The notes below the pieces were generated by a model, which ran no database searches, was not told where the DNA came from, and saw nothing but the letters and a program-made list of their open reading frames with translations. Positions 7,971 to 16,304 of a stretch of DNA of 64,000 bases are shown here, piece after piece (the first letter of the stretch is position 1; every line of letters starts with the position of its first letter). The translations under genes were made by a program, and so were the position numbers. The DNA lies in NCBI RefSeq assembly GCF_041320665.1, contig NZ_CP166730.1:2108001-2172000 (forward strand), read 5' to 3'. This stretch comes from Comamonas sp. GB3 AK4-5. GTDB taxonomy: Bacteria > Pseudomonadota > Gammaproteobacteria > Burkholderiales > Burkholderiaceae_C.

Positions 7971-9458
7971 ATGATTAATCAAACGGCAGTCACCGCTCCA
8001 TCGCAGATAGAAGAAGCAGCTGAAATTGATTTGCTTGACCAAATTGTTGAGCAGAGCAAAGTCGCAAAATCAAATGCCGAGCATGCGAGAGCACGGGATA
8101 TCGTGGGGGAACTTGTTGCGCAGGTCCTTGATGGGAGCATGTTGCTTTCCGATAACCTCTCGGCTACGTTGGATGCCCGCGTGGCAGAGCTGGATCAGCT
8201 GATATCAGCACAGCTCAGTGCGGTAATGCACGCACCTGAGTTCCAGAAGCTGGAGAGTACTTGGCGTGGGCTGGACTATCTGTGCAAGGAGTCCAATACC
8301 AGTGCAATGCTAAAAATCAGGGTGATGCATGCAACCAAGCGCGATTTGGTACGCGACTTCAAATCCGCTATCGAATTTGATCAAAGCGCAATGTTTAAGA
8401 AGGTTTATGAGGAAGAGTTCGGGACTTTTGGTGGTGCACCTTTTGGTACTTTGATCGGTGATTATGAAATCACTCGTCAGCCAGAGGATATGTATTTTCT
8501 TGAGCAGATGTCACATGTTGCCGCCGCTGCTCACGCTCCATTTATTAGCTCTGCATCCCCCGAACTTTTAGGCTTGGAAAGCTTTTCGGACCTAGGCCGT
8601 CCAAGGGATATGGCCAAAGTCTTTGATACAGTCGAATACGCTAAATGGAAGTCGTTCCGTGAATCAGAAGATTCCCGCTACGTGGGCCTGACCTTGCCGC
8701 GTTACTTGGGCCGTCTTCCGTATGATCCTAAAGAGGGTACGGTGGTTGATAGCTTCAACTTTGTTGAAGACGTTGACGGAACCGATCATTCGAAATACCT
8801 GTGGTGCAACGCAGCCTGGGCATTTGCCACACGATTGACAACAGCATTTGATGAATTTGGGTGGTGTGCAGCTATACGTGGTGTCGAGGGCGGGGGGTTA
8901 GTGGAAGATCTGCCGACCCACACATTCAAGACTGATCAAGGTGAGATTGCACTCAAATGTCCAACAGAGATAGCAATTACTGATCGTCGCGAAAAAGAGC
9001 TTAGCGATCTAGGCTTTATCCCTTTGGTGCATTGTAAAAATACTGACTATGCAGCCTTCTTTGGCGCTCAGTCAGGACAGAAGCCTAAAAAATACAACAC
9101 AGATAGTGCAAATGCTAATGCGGTACTTTCTGCTCAGCTTCAATATATTTTCTCTGTATCTCGTGTCGCGCATTATTTAAAAGCCATGATGCGAGATAAG
9201 ATAGGGAGCTTTGCTTCGGCACAAAATGTAGAAACCTTCCTGAATCGTTGGGTTTCTCAGTATGTTCTACTTGATGATAATGCAACGCAAGAACAAAAAG
9301 CCCAGCTTCCATTACGAGAAGCATCTATTCAGGTAGCAGAAGTTCCTGGGAAACCTGGCGTTTATCGTTCAGTAGCATTTTTGCGTCCCCATTTCCAACT
9401 TGATGAGCTATCAATTTCTTTGCGACTGGTCGCCGATCTGCCCAAGGCGGCAGGATAA
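7971..9458 (+). CDS. tssC: T6SS contractile sheath large subunit TssC (VipB)
   Basis: The 495-aa protein shows the TssC core (LDARVAELDQLISAQLSAVMHAPEFQKLESTWRGLDYL, FDQSAMFKKVYEEEFGTFGG, FGTLIGDYEI, GLTLPRYLGRLPYD) and the C-terminal NRWVSQYVLLDD region. Its C-terminus carries the site that ClpV extracts after sheath contraction. An AAGGAG ribosome-binding site precedes the ATG. The nucleotide composition here is noticeably less GC-rich than clpV and vgrG downstream. Confidence 0.97.
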   Translation: MINQTAVTAPSQIEEAAEIDLLDQIVEQSKVAKSNAEHARARDIVGELVAQVLDGSMLLSDNLSATLDARVAELDQLISAQLSAVMHAPEFQKLESTWRGLDYLCKESNTSAMLKIRVMHATKRDLVRDFKSAIEFDQSAMFKKVYEEEFGTFGGAPFGTLIGDYEITRQPEDMYFLEQMSHVAAAAHAPFISSASPELLGLESFSDLGRPRDMAKVFDTVEYAKWKSFRESEDSRYVGLTLPRYLGRLPYDPKEGTVVDSFNFVEDVDGTDHSKYLWCNAAWAFATRLTTAFDEFGWCAAIRGVEGGGLVEDLPTHTFKTDQGEIALKCPTEIAITDRREKELSDLGFIPLVHCKNTDYAAFFGAQSGQKPKKYNTDSANANAVLSAQLQYIFSVSRVAHYLKAMMRDKIGSFASAQNVETFLNRWVSQYVLLDDNATQEQKAQLPLREASIQVAEVPGKPGVYRSVAFLRPHFQLDELSISLRLVADLPKAAG

Positions 9459-9545
9459 TTTTCCCTTATAGAGCCTTAAGGCTTATTTCCAGGTGAGCTT
9501 TACATGAAGCTTACTATTTTAAAATTTATCTAATAGGAGGCGGTA
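9459..9545 (+). promoter_or_regulatory. tssC-hcp spacer with two small hairpins and a strong ribosome-binding site
   Basis: The spacer holds a 12-bp palindrome AGCCTTAAGGCT (9472-9483), a second stem GTGAGCTT/AAGCTTAC (about 9493-9514), an AT-rich stretch and then TAGGAGG five bases before the hcp ATG. Such spacers often process the transcript or add a promoter so that Hcp can be made in excess. Confidence 0.45.
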
Positions 9546-10049
9546 ATGAAGGATATCTACGTTAAATTCAGTGGCCCCAATATCAATGGTGAATCTCAGG
9601 ATAAGGATCACAAGGATTGGACTGAGGTAGATACTTGGTCTCATAAGATCGTCCAGCCCCGTTCAGCTACGGCATCGACTTCAGGAGGCCATACAGCTGA
9701 GCGTTGTGAGCATGGCGAGATGATTTTCTCTAAGGCTATGGATGTTGTTAGTCCACTGCTTTATCAGCATGCATCGGGAGGCACTACATTTGATGAAGTT
9801 GCCATTGAGTTTTATCGCGCTGATGGTGAGGGAAAGCGTGTGCGCTATTTGGAGATCAAGCTCAAGTACGTGTTGATCGCTAGCGTGAACCCATCTGTCG
9901 CATCTGAAGGGGTCCCGACTGAGAGTTTTTCATTGAAGTATGCCGCTGTTCAATGGACTTATACCCAGCAAAAAATCGCGGGCAACCAGAGTGGTAACTC
10001 CAAGGGGGCATGGAGTCTGACGAAGAACGACAAGACTTATACGGTGTAA
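9546..10049 (+). CDS. hcp: T6SS inner-tube protein Hcp (TssD)
   Basis: The 167-aa product is a complete Hcp (MKDIYVKFSGPNINGESQDKDHKDW, HGEMIFSKAMDVVSPLLYQHASGG, YLEIKLKYVLIASVNPS, AVQWTYTQQK). Hcp hexamers stack into the tube that the sheath propels and that carries some effectors. No C-terminal extension toxin is present. A stem-loop follows directly after the stop, and the strong ribosome-binding site fits high expression. Confidence 0.97.
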   Translation: MKDIYVKFSGPNINGESQDKDHKDWTEVDTWSHKIVQPRSATASTSGGHTAERCEHGEMIFSKAMDVVSPLLYQHASGGTTFDEVAIEFYRADGEGKRVRYLEIKLKYVLIASVNPSVASEGVPTESFSLKYAAVQWTYTQQKIAGNQSGNSKGAWSLTKNDKTYTV

Positions 10050-10064
10050 GCCAATTCAGCCAAG

Positions 10065-10112
10065 GTCGTAGCACATTGGTTTCATTCGAAGAGTGAGGAA
10101 ATGTGCTGCGAC
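10065..10112 (+). repeat. Stem-loop between hcp and tssE, REP-like
   Basis: GTCGTAGCACATT (10065-10077) pairs with AATGTGCTGCGAC (10100-10112) over 13 bp with one G-U pair and a 22-base loop. No T run follows, so it would stabilise the hcp end or slow transcription rather than end it. The same arm sequence (AATGTGCTACGAC) recurs in the prophage at 31736-31748. Confidence 0.55.
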
Positions 10113-10133
10113 TCCTAATTTCCGGGCAGGAGT

Positions 10134-10631
10134 GTGTCAGAGATGAATGGATTTGAACCAGGATTATTTGACAAACTCTTCGATGACGAGCTGAGTTTAT
10201 CAACAGCTATGCTGAGAAGAATGTCGGCGGAAGAAATGAAGGGCGTTGTTGCACATGACCTAGAGTCATTGCTGAATGCCCGTATCTCTTTAAGTGAGGC
10301 TGATCTTGAGCTGTATCCCCAGTGCAGTCGATCTGTTTTAACATATGGTCTCAATGATTTTGCCGGCATGAGCCTCGTCAGCCACTACGATCGTGTTTAT
10401 ATCTGTAATTCATTACAGAACGCAATCGCACGGCATGAGAGTCGGCTGCGCCAAGTGGAAGTTTCGCTGGTTGGGAAACGACGTGCTGGAAGTAGCGCTT
10501 TGTGTTTCAATATTTCAGCTGTGCTGATGTTGCCGGGGATACGTGAGCCAGTCAATTTTGACGCCATGCTGCAGCCAACCACTCTTCAATATTCGGTGTC
10601 CAAGGCTAGGCCACAGCCTGTGCCTTATTGA
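10134..10631 (+). CDS. tssE: T6SS baseplate protein TssE (gp25-like)
   Basis: The 165-aa protein has the gp25-like wedge domain: a helix ending ESLLNAR, then YPQCSRSVLTYGLNDFAGM and the C-terminal IRHAIARHESRL-type helix (NAIARHESRLRQVEVSL). TssE starts sheath polymerisation at the baseplate. It starts with GTG at 10134 or ATG at 10143; GGGCAGGAG just upstream supports either. It lies between hcp and tssF in the normal order. Confidence 0.93.
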   Translation: MSEMNGFEPGLFDKLFDDELSLSTAMLRRMSAEEMKGVVAHDLESLLNARISLSEADLELYPQCSRSVLTYGLNDFAGMSLVSHYDRVYICNSLQNAIARHESRLRQVEVSLVGKRRAGSSALCFNISAVLMLPGIREPVNFDAMLQPTTLQYSVSKARPQPVPY

Positions 10632-10663
10632 ATGCAGAGCAATGTGCTACTGCAGTTTTTTAC

Positions 10664-12499
10664 ATGCAAGATTTGCTGCCATTTTATGAACGCGAGCTGG
10701 CGTTCTTGCGTAAGCAATCTCAGGTCTTCGCAGCCAGTTACCCGAAGATCGCAGCCCGTCTAACCATCTCTCAAGACGGTAGTGAGGATCCACATGTTGA
10801 GCGGCTCATTCAATCGTTTGCTCTGTTGAGCGCGCGTATCAGCAAGAAGCTTGACGATGATTATCCCGAATTCACAGAGGCGCTGCTTGATGCTCTGTAT
10901 CCGCAGTATCTGAAGCCTTTTCCAAGCTGTTCTATCGCGCAGTTTAGTTTGCCCTCAGGTGCAAATCCTAGCCAGCCAACGATATTACCGCGTCATACGG
11001 AGCTGTTGTCGAATGCCGTGCGCGGGGTGCCTTGTCGTTTTCGCACTGCGTATGAAGTGGTCCTATCTCCGATGAAGGTGACTGCCGCTCGCTATCAACC
11101 TCTGGCAGTAGGTAGCTCCAATATCGTGCTGCCACGACAAGCGACCTCCTGTCTTTCGCTCACTATCGGTGCTGGTGAAGGTGGTTGGTCTGTGGCTAAG
11201 CAAGATAGGCTACGTGTTTTCGTGGATGCTGAGACATCGCTGGCTTCCTTGTTGATGGATGCACTGCTGGGCCATATTTGCGCAGCATATGTTGCACCAG
11301 AGGCTTCTGAGCGCTGGATTGAGCTGGAAAAAATTCCATTGCAGCCGGTCGGCTTTGGCGAGGATGAGCTGTTGGTGCCACAAGCAGGCTCGACACACCC
11401 CGCGTTGGGCCTGCTTGCGGAGCATTTCGCCTTCCCAGAAAAGTTTTACTTTTTCGATATTGATATCGCGGAGCTGAGACGCAGCCTGCCTACAGGGAAC
11501 GCAGCGGTGCTGCACTTGGTATTCCGAGACTTGCGCGCGGGCTCTCATGCATCGCAAATGTTGGAAGAGGTTGGCGTTCAGCATTTCCAAACGGGTTGCA
11601 GTCCAGTTGTCAATTTATTTGAGAAGCTGGGCGACCCCATCCGCCTGACGCATGCCAGCGGCTCTTATCCAGTTTTGGCTGATGGCCGCAATGCGACCGC
11701 CTACGAGGTCTACAGCATTGACAGCGTCAAACTTGTGCGCCAGAGCGCACAAGGCGATACGGTGGTGTCATTTCAGCCCTTTTACTCGCTCAAACATGGT
11801 CAGACGCCACAGCGAAATGCGCATTACTGGCTGATGCGGCGCAATGCTGAACTGGCAGAGCGTAGCCCTGGCTATGAAGCCGAGATATCCATCATTGATA
11901 CAGACTTCAATCCATTGGTCACACAAAGCGAGACCTTGAGTCTGGCGCTGACCTGCACCAACCGCGATTTGCCCGCGCTGCTGTCGTTTGGGAAAGCAAA
12001 TGGGGACTTGTTCGTGGAAGGTAATTCGCAGGCCAGTCGCATTCGGCTGCTGCGTCGTCCCAGTGCAGCGCTACGGCCCCGGCGCGGCAAAAGTATGCAT
12101 TGGCGACTTGTGTCCCATCTTGCCCTCAGCCATCAGTCATTGGTCGATGGCGATGCTGCTGCACTGCGCGAGCTGTTGTACCTCTATGACTGGCGACGCT
12201 CTTCGGTGTCGTCCCAGCAGATTGAAAGCATTGTCGGTATTACGCACCGACAAAGCATGCAGTGGCTGCCTGGCCAGCCTTTTGCAACCTTTGTGCGCGG
12301 CGTAGAGGTGCATCTGCGGGTTGATGAGGCGCGCTTTGTCGGTAGCAGCCTGCAGGTATTTGTCGCAGTGCTTGACCGGTTTTTCGGGCTCTACGTCAAT
12401 CTCAACAGCTTCACACAGCTGGTGGTGTTCTCTGCTCTGCAGGAAGAAAAGGAGCTGGCACGATGCCAACCCCGCAGCGGCGACTCGACCCTCCTGTAG
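10664..12499 (+). CDS. tssF: T6SS baseplate protein TssF (ImpG/VasA)
   Basis: The 611-aa product begins with the family signature LLPFYERELAFLRKQSQVFAA and contains DPHVERLIQSFALLSARI and YPQYLKPFPSCSIAQF. TssF with TssG and TssE forms the baseplate wedge. The ATG at 10664 is preferred because family members start just before this motif; a TTG at 10628 would add 12 unrelated residues. Its 3' end overlaps tssG by 37 bases. Confidence 0.95.
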   Translation: MQDLLPFYERELAFLRKQSQVFAASYPKIAARLTISQDGSEDPHVERLIQSFALLSARISKKLDDDYPEFTEALLDALYPQYLKPFPSCSIAQFSLPSGANPSQPTILPRHTELLSNAVRGVPCRFRTAYEVVLSPMKVTAARYQPLAVGSSNIVLPRQATSCLSLTIGAGEGGWSVAKQDRLRVFVDAETSLASLLMDALLGHICAAYVAPEASERWIELEKIPLQPVGFGEDELLVPQAGSTHPALGLLAEHFAFPEKFYFFDIDIAELRRSLPTGNAAVLHLVFRDLRAGSHASQMLEEVGVQHFQTGCSPVVNLFEKLGDPIRLTHASGSYPVLADGRNATAYEVYSIDSVKLVRQSAQGDTVVSFQPFYSLKHGQTPQRNAHYWLMRRNAELAERSPGYEAEISIIDTDFNPLVTQSETLSLALTCTNRDLPALLSFGKANGDLFVEGNSQASRIRLLRRPSAALRPRRGKSMHWRLVSHLALSHQSLVDGDAAALRELLYLYDWRRSSVSSQQIESIVGITHRQSMQWLPGQPFATFVRGVEVHLRVDEARFVGSSLQVFVAVLDRFFGLYVNLNSFTQLVVFSALQEEKELARCQPRSGDSTLL

Positions 12500-13539
12500 C
12501 GCAGCGGCTGCATACGCAGTTTTATCGCTTCGAATTTTTCCAGGCTGTAAAGCTGTTGGAGCAATTGTTGTTGCGCCAGGGCTTGTCGATGCGCGAAGTG
12601 GCTGACCGGATTTCCTTTGCGAACTCCACATCGCTGGCTTTTCCTGCCAGCGAGATTGAAGCGCTGCGCATGCAAGACGAGGAGGGCCGCTGGCTGGGTG
12701 AGCAGGTCGATTGGCAGGGTGTGCGGATTGGTGCTGTGCAAATCACCCCCGCTTTTTTTAGTTTGCTGGGTGCCCATGGTGCCTTGCCTTCTGGCTATAC
12801 CGAGCAATTACTGCAGCGTGAGTCGCAAAGCAAAGAACGTGCAGCCAGTGCCTTTTTGGACATCTTTGTCCAGCGTGCGCTGCGTCATTTCTACCGCGCT
12901 TGGCGCAAATACCGGCTGCCTTTGTGTGATGAGCAGCCTGGCCGCAGTGCGTATCTACAAGCGCTGGTTTGGCTCGGGGGTGGAGGGCGCAGGCTGGAGG
13001 ACATCGCACAGCCCTATGCGGTTGACCATGTCTTCGATGAGACGCTGGGCCACTATGCCGCAGCAGGGCGCCAGCGGCCATTGTCTGCTGCATATCTGCA
13101 GCGCATCTTGTGCACACATTTTGATTGCAACATCCGTGTCGAGCAGTTTGCTGGCAAGTGGTATCAGGTTCCGGAGCGCCAGCGTTCAGCGCTTGGTGCA
13201 GGCCAGGCGGTATTGGGACGTACAGCGCTGGTAGGGCAGCGGGTATGGCAAAGAGACCTGCGCGTACGCCTCTGGATTGGTCCTTTGGACAGGTCCGCGT
13301 TTGATGCCTTCTATCCCGGACAGCCATGTTCCCGGGCTTTAGCGCGTTTGCTCAAGGCGCTAGCTGGCGTGACCTATGAATACGAAGTGCGGCTGATCTT
13401 GGACCGACGTGCTATTGGCCTGCTGAGTCTGGAGTCAAAGGGTGATGCCAGGCTGGGCTGGAACTGTTTTCTCTGTGGATCGGGGCGCAGCGATGTTGAC
13501 CGCAGCGATGCCGTGTACGAGCTCGAAGTCCTGCCATGA
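12463..13539 (+). CDS. tssG: T6SS baseplate protein TssG (ImpH/VasB)
   Basis: The 358-aa protein has the TssG features FYRFEFFQAVKLLEQ, ISFANSTSLAFPASEIEAL and TPAFFSLLGAHGALPSGYTEQL. TssG bridges two TssF molecules in each baseplate wedge. The start lies inside tssF, so the two are translated in coupled fashion. Length and order match the family. Confidence 0.95.
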   Translation: MPTPQRRLDPPVAQRLHTQFYRFEFFQAVKLLEQLLLRQGLSMREVADRISFANSTSLAFPASEIEALRMQDEEGRWLGEQVDWQGVRIGAVQITPAFFSLLGAHGALPSGYTEQLLQRESQSKERAASAFLDIFVQRALRHFYRAWRKYRLPLCDEQPGRSAYLQALVWLGGGGRRLEDIAQPYAVDHVFDETLGHYAAAGRQRPLSAAYLQRILCTHFDCNIRVEQFAGKWYQVPERQRSALGAGQAVLGRTALVGQRVWQRDLRVRLWIGPLDRSAFDAFYPGQPCSRALARLLKALAGVTYEYEVRLILDRRAIGLLSLESKGDARLGWNCFLCGSGRSDVDRSDAVYELEVLP

Positions 13540-13604
13540 CTGATTGGAGAGGCATGTGCATTCAGCGTGGTGTTAAACGAAAAATTTGAACGTTCTATTT
13601 ATCC

Positions 13605-16250
13605 ATGACTACATCGCTCAAGACCCTGATCACCAAGCTCAACAGTGCTTCGCGCATGGCTACCCAGCGTGCAGCCAATATCTGTATGGCCCACGGCCAT
13701 TACGAGGTCGATCTCGAGCACCTGTTCCTGGCGCTGCTGGAGCAGACCGATGGCGACTTTGCGGCCATTCTCCAAGCTAGCGGTGTCAGCCCGAGCGGAC
13801 TGCAGGCCGATCTAGAGGCTGAAATCGAAGGTTTCAAAAAAGGCAACACCCGCACGCCGGTGTTCTCGCAGTACCTACAAAAATTGCTCCAACATGCCTG
13901 GTTGCTGGCCTCATTGGACGAGGGGGCCGCCCTTATTCGCTCCGGCCATCTGCTGCAGGCCTTGTTGACGGAATCAGATCTGGCACAGCTGGCACTGCGC
14001 GGATCACCGCGCTTTGCGCACATCAGTCGAGAAGATCTCAAGCACCGCTTTCATGACATCACACGTGGCTCGAGTGAGGCGCAGGATGGGTTCACCCTGC
14101 AAGAGGGCGCAGTCGATCCAGCAGGAGGTACAGCAGTAGGGCTGTCTGCAGCCACACCAGCATTGGACCAATACACCAACGACCTGACGGCCCGGGCGCG
14201 CGAAGGCAAGCTGGACCCAGTGATTGGCCGTGACCGGGAAATTCGGCAAGTCATTGATGTGCTGATGCGCCGCCGACAAAACAACCCCATCCTCACCGGA
14301 GAGGCCGGTGTGGGTAAGACCGCCGTGGTCGAAGGGCTGGCATTGCGCATCGTTGCAGCGGATGTGCCGCAGCCGCTGCGTAACGTCTCGCTGCGGGTAT
14401 TGGACCTTGGGCTTTTGCAGGCAGGTGCCAGCGTCAAGGGCGAATTTGAGAATCGCCTCAAAGGGGTGATTGATGAGGTCAAGAAAAGTCTCACCCCCAT
14501 TATTTTGTTCATCGATGAAGCCCACACCATGATTGGTGCCGGTGGTGCCGCAGGACAAAACGATGCGGCCAACCTGCTCAAGCCACCGCTGGCGCGGGGC
14601 GAGCTGCGCACCATCGCCGCCACCACTTGGGCCGAATACAAAAAATACTTTGAAAAAGATGTGGCTCTGGCGCGCCGCTTTCAGGTGGTCAAGGTGGACG
14701 AGCCCAGCGAAGAGCTGGCTGCCGCCATGCTGCGTGGCATGGCGCCGCTCATGTCCAGCCACTTTGGCGTCACCTTGCTGGATGAGGCCGTGACTGAAGC
14801 TGTCCGCTTGTCGAGTCGCTATATCACTGGGCGCCAGTTGCCGGACAAGGCCGTCAGCGTGCTTGACACGGCATGCGCGCGCGTGGCCCTGGGGCAAAGT
14901 GCAACGCCTGCGCAGATTGATGATGGCCGCAAGCTGATTGCGCGTTTGGAGCAGGAGGTTGCGGCCTTGGAGGTCGATGCGCAGCGTGCAGGCACCGCTG
15001 TTCAGCCCATTCAACGTTTGGATGAACTGGCAGATCGCTTGCAGCAGGCACGTGCTCAGCTTGCTGAAGACGAGGCCAGATTGGCGCGTGAACAGGTGTT
15101 GGTGCAACGTATCCATGCCCTGCGTGCGGCCATGGCACAACCCGAAACCGCGACCAACAAAGTATGTGCCGAGCTGGAAACCGCCCTGCAACAGCTGCGC
15201 GTGGAGCAAGGCGAAAGCGGCATTGTGCCGCTGCAGGTCGACGGCCATGTTGTGGCAGAAATCGTCTCTGCCTGGACAGGCATCCCCCTAGGGCGCATGG
15301 TCAAGGATGAGATTCGCACAGTGCGCCGGTTGGCACCGCTGCTGGCTGAGCGTGTCATCGGGCAGGACCACGCACTCGAGGCCGTGGCCCAGCGCGTGCG
15401 CACCGCCAGTGCCAGGTTGGAAGATCCCCACAAACCGCGTGGTGTTTTCATGTTCGCCGGCCCTTCGGGTGTGGGCAAGACCGAGACCGCATTGGCGCTG
15501 GCCGACATCCTGTATGGCGGCGAAAAAAAGCTGGTCACCATCAATATGAGTGAGTACCAGGAAGCGCACAGCGTATCGGGGCTCAAGGGTTCACCGCCAG
15601 GCTATGTGGGCTATGGCGAGGGCGGAGTGTTGACCGAAGCGGTGCGGCGCAACCCATACAGCGTGGTGCTGCTGGATGAAGTCGAGAAGGCACATCCTGA
15701 CGTGCTGGAGATGTTCTTCCAGGTCTTTGACAAAGGCGAGATGGACGATGCCGAGGGCAGGCCCATCGACTTTCGCAACACCCTCATCATCCTGACATCC
15801 AACGTCGGCTCCACCCAGATCATGCAAGCCTGTCTGAACAAACCGGCTGAGGAGCTGCCTGCTGCCGACGAACTGGCCGAGTCTTTGCGCCCGGTGTTGT
15901 TCAAGCATTTCAAGCCGGCCTTTTTGGGGCGTATGAAGGTGGTGCCTTACTACCCCATCAGCGACGCGGTGCTGGAGGGAATCATCCAGCTCAAGCTCGG
16001 CCGCATTCGTGACCGCGTACAGGCCAGCCACAAGGCGCAGTTCGAGTGGACGCCTGCGGTGGTGGAAACCATCTTGGCACGCTGCACCGAAGTTGATTCT
16101 GGCGCGCGCAATGTAGACCACATCATCAATGGCACCTTGCTGCCGGCCGTGGCAGGGGCAGTACTGGACCGCATGGTCGACGGGCAGGCCATAGCCCGTG
16201 TCAAGGTGAGCGCCACCAAGAGTGGCGACTTCAAATACAAGGTGGAGTAG
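13605..16250 (+). CDS. clpV: T6SS AAA+ ATPase ClpV (TssH)
   Basis: The 881-aa protein has an N-terminal Clp-N domain (about 1-150), a first AAA+ domain with Walker A GEAGVGKT at 232-239 and Walker B LFIDEAH, a coiled-coil middle domain (about 440-560), and a second AAA+ domain with GPSGVGKT at 619-626 and LLDEVEKAH. ClpV hexamers disassemble the contracted TssBC sheath in the cytoplasm so that subunits can be reused. Length and motifs are complete. It lies 65 bases after tssG and just before vgrG. Confidence 0.97.
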   Translation: MTTSLKTLITKLNSASRMATQRAANICMAHGHYEVDLEHLFLALLEQTDGDFAAILQASGVSPSGLQADLEAEIEGFKKGNTRTPVFSQYLQKLLQHAWLLASLDEGAALIRSGHLLQALLTESDLAQLALRGSPRFAHISREDLKHRFHDITRGSSEAQDGFTLQEGAVDPAGGTAVGLSAATPALDQYTNDLTARAREGKLDPVIGRDREIRQVIDVLMRRRQNNPILTGEAGVGKTAVVEGLALRIVAADVPQPLRNVSLRVLDLGLLQAGASVKGEFENRLKGVIDEVKKSLTPIILFIDEAHTMIGAGGAAGQNDAANLLKPPLARGELRTIAATTWAEYKKYFEKDVALARRFQVVKVDEPSEELAAAMLRGMAPLMSSHFGVTLLDEAVTEAVRLSSRYITGRQLPDKAVSVLDTACARVALGQSATPAQIDDGRKLIARLEQEVAALEVDAQRAGTAVQPIQRLDELADRLQQARAQLAEDEARLAREQVLVQRIHALRAAMAQPETATNKVCAELETALQQLRVEQGESGIVPLQVDGHVVAEIVSAWTGIPLGRMVKDEIRTVRRLAPLLAERVIGQDHALEAVAQRVRTASARLEDPHKPRGVFMFAGPSGVGKTETALALADILYGGEKKLVTINMSEYQEAHSVSGLKGSPPGYVGYGEGGVLTEAVRRNPYSVVLLDEVEKAHPDVLEMFFQVFDKGEMDDAEGRPIDFRNTLIILTSNVGSTQIMQACLNKPAEELPAADELAESLRPVLFKHFKPAFLGRMKVVPYYPISDAVLEGIIQLKLGRIRDRVQASHKAQFEWTPAVVETILARCTEVDSGARNVDHIINGTLLPAVAGAVLDRMVDGQAIARVKVSATKSGDFKYKVE

Positions 16251-16304
16251 GGCTATGCCTGCCCCATACCTCTGCCTCCGCCGATTTAGTACGGAAATAC
16301 GACC

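Noticed and set aside
14004..15248. Long open frame of over 400 codons antisense to clpV
   Set aside because: It lies fully opposite a perfect ClpV and its protein shows only reverse-frame composition; such antisense frames are common in GC-rich genes.
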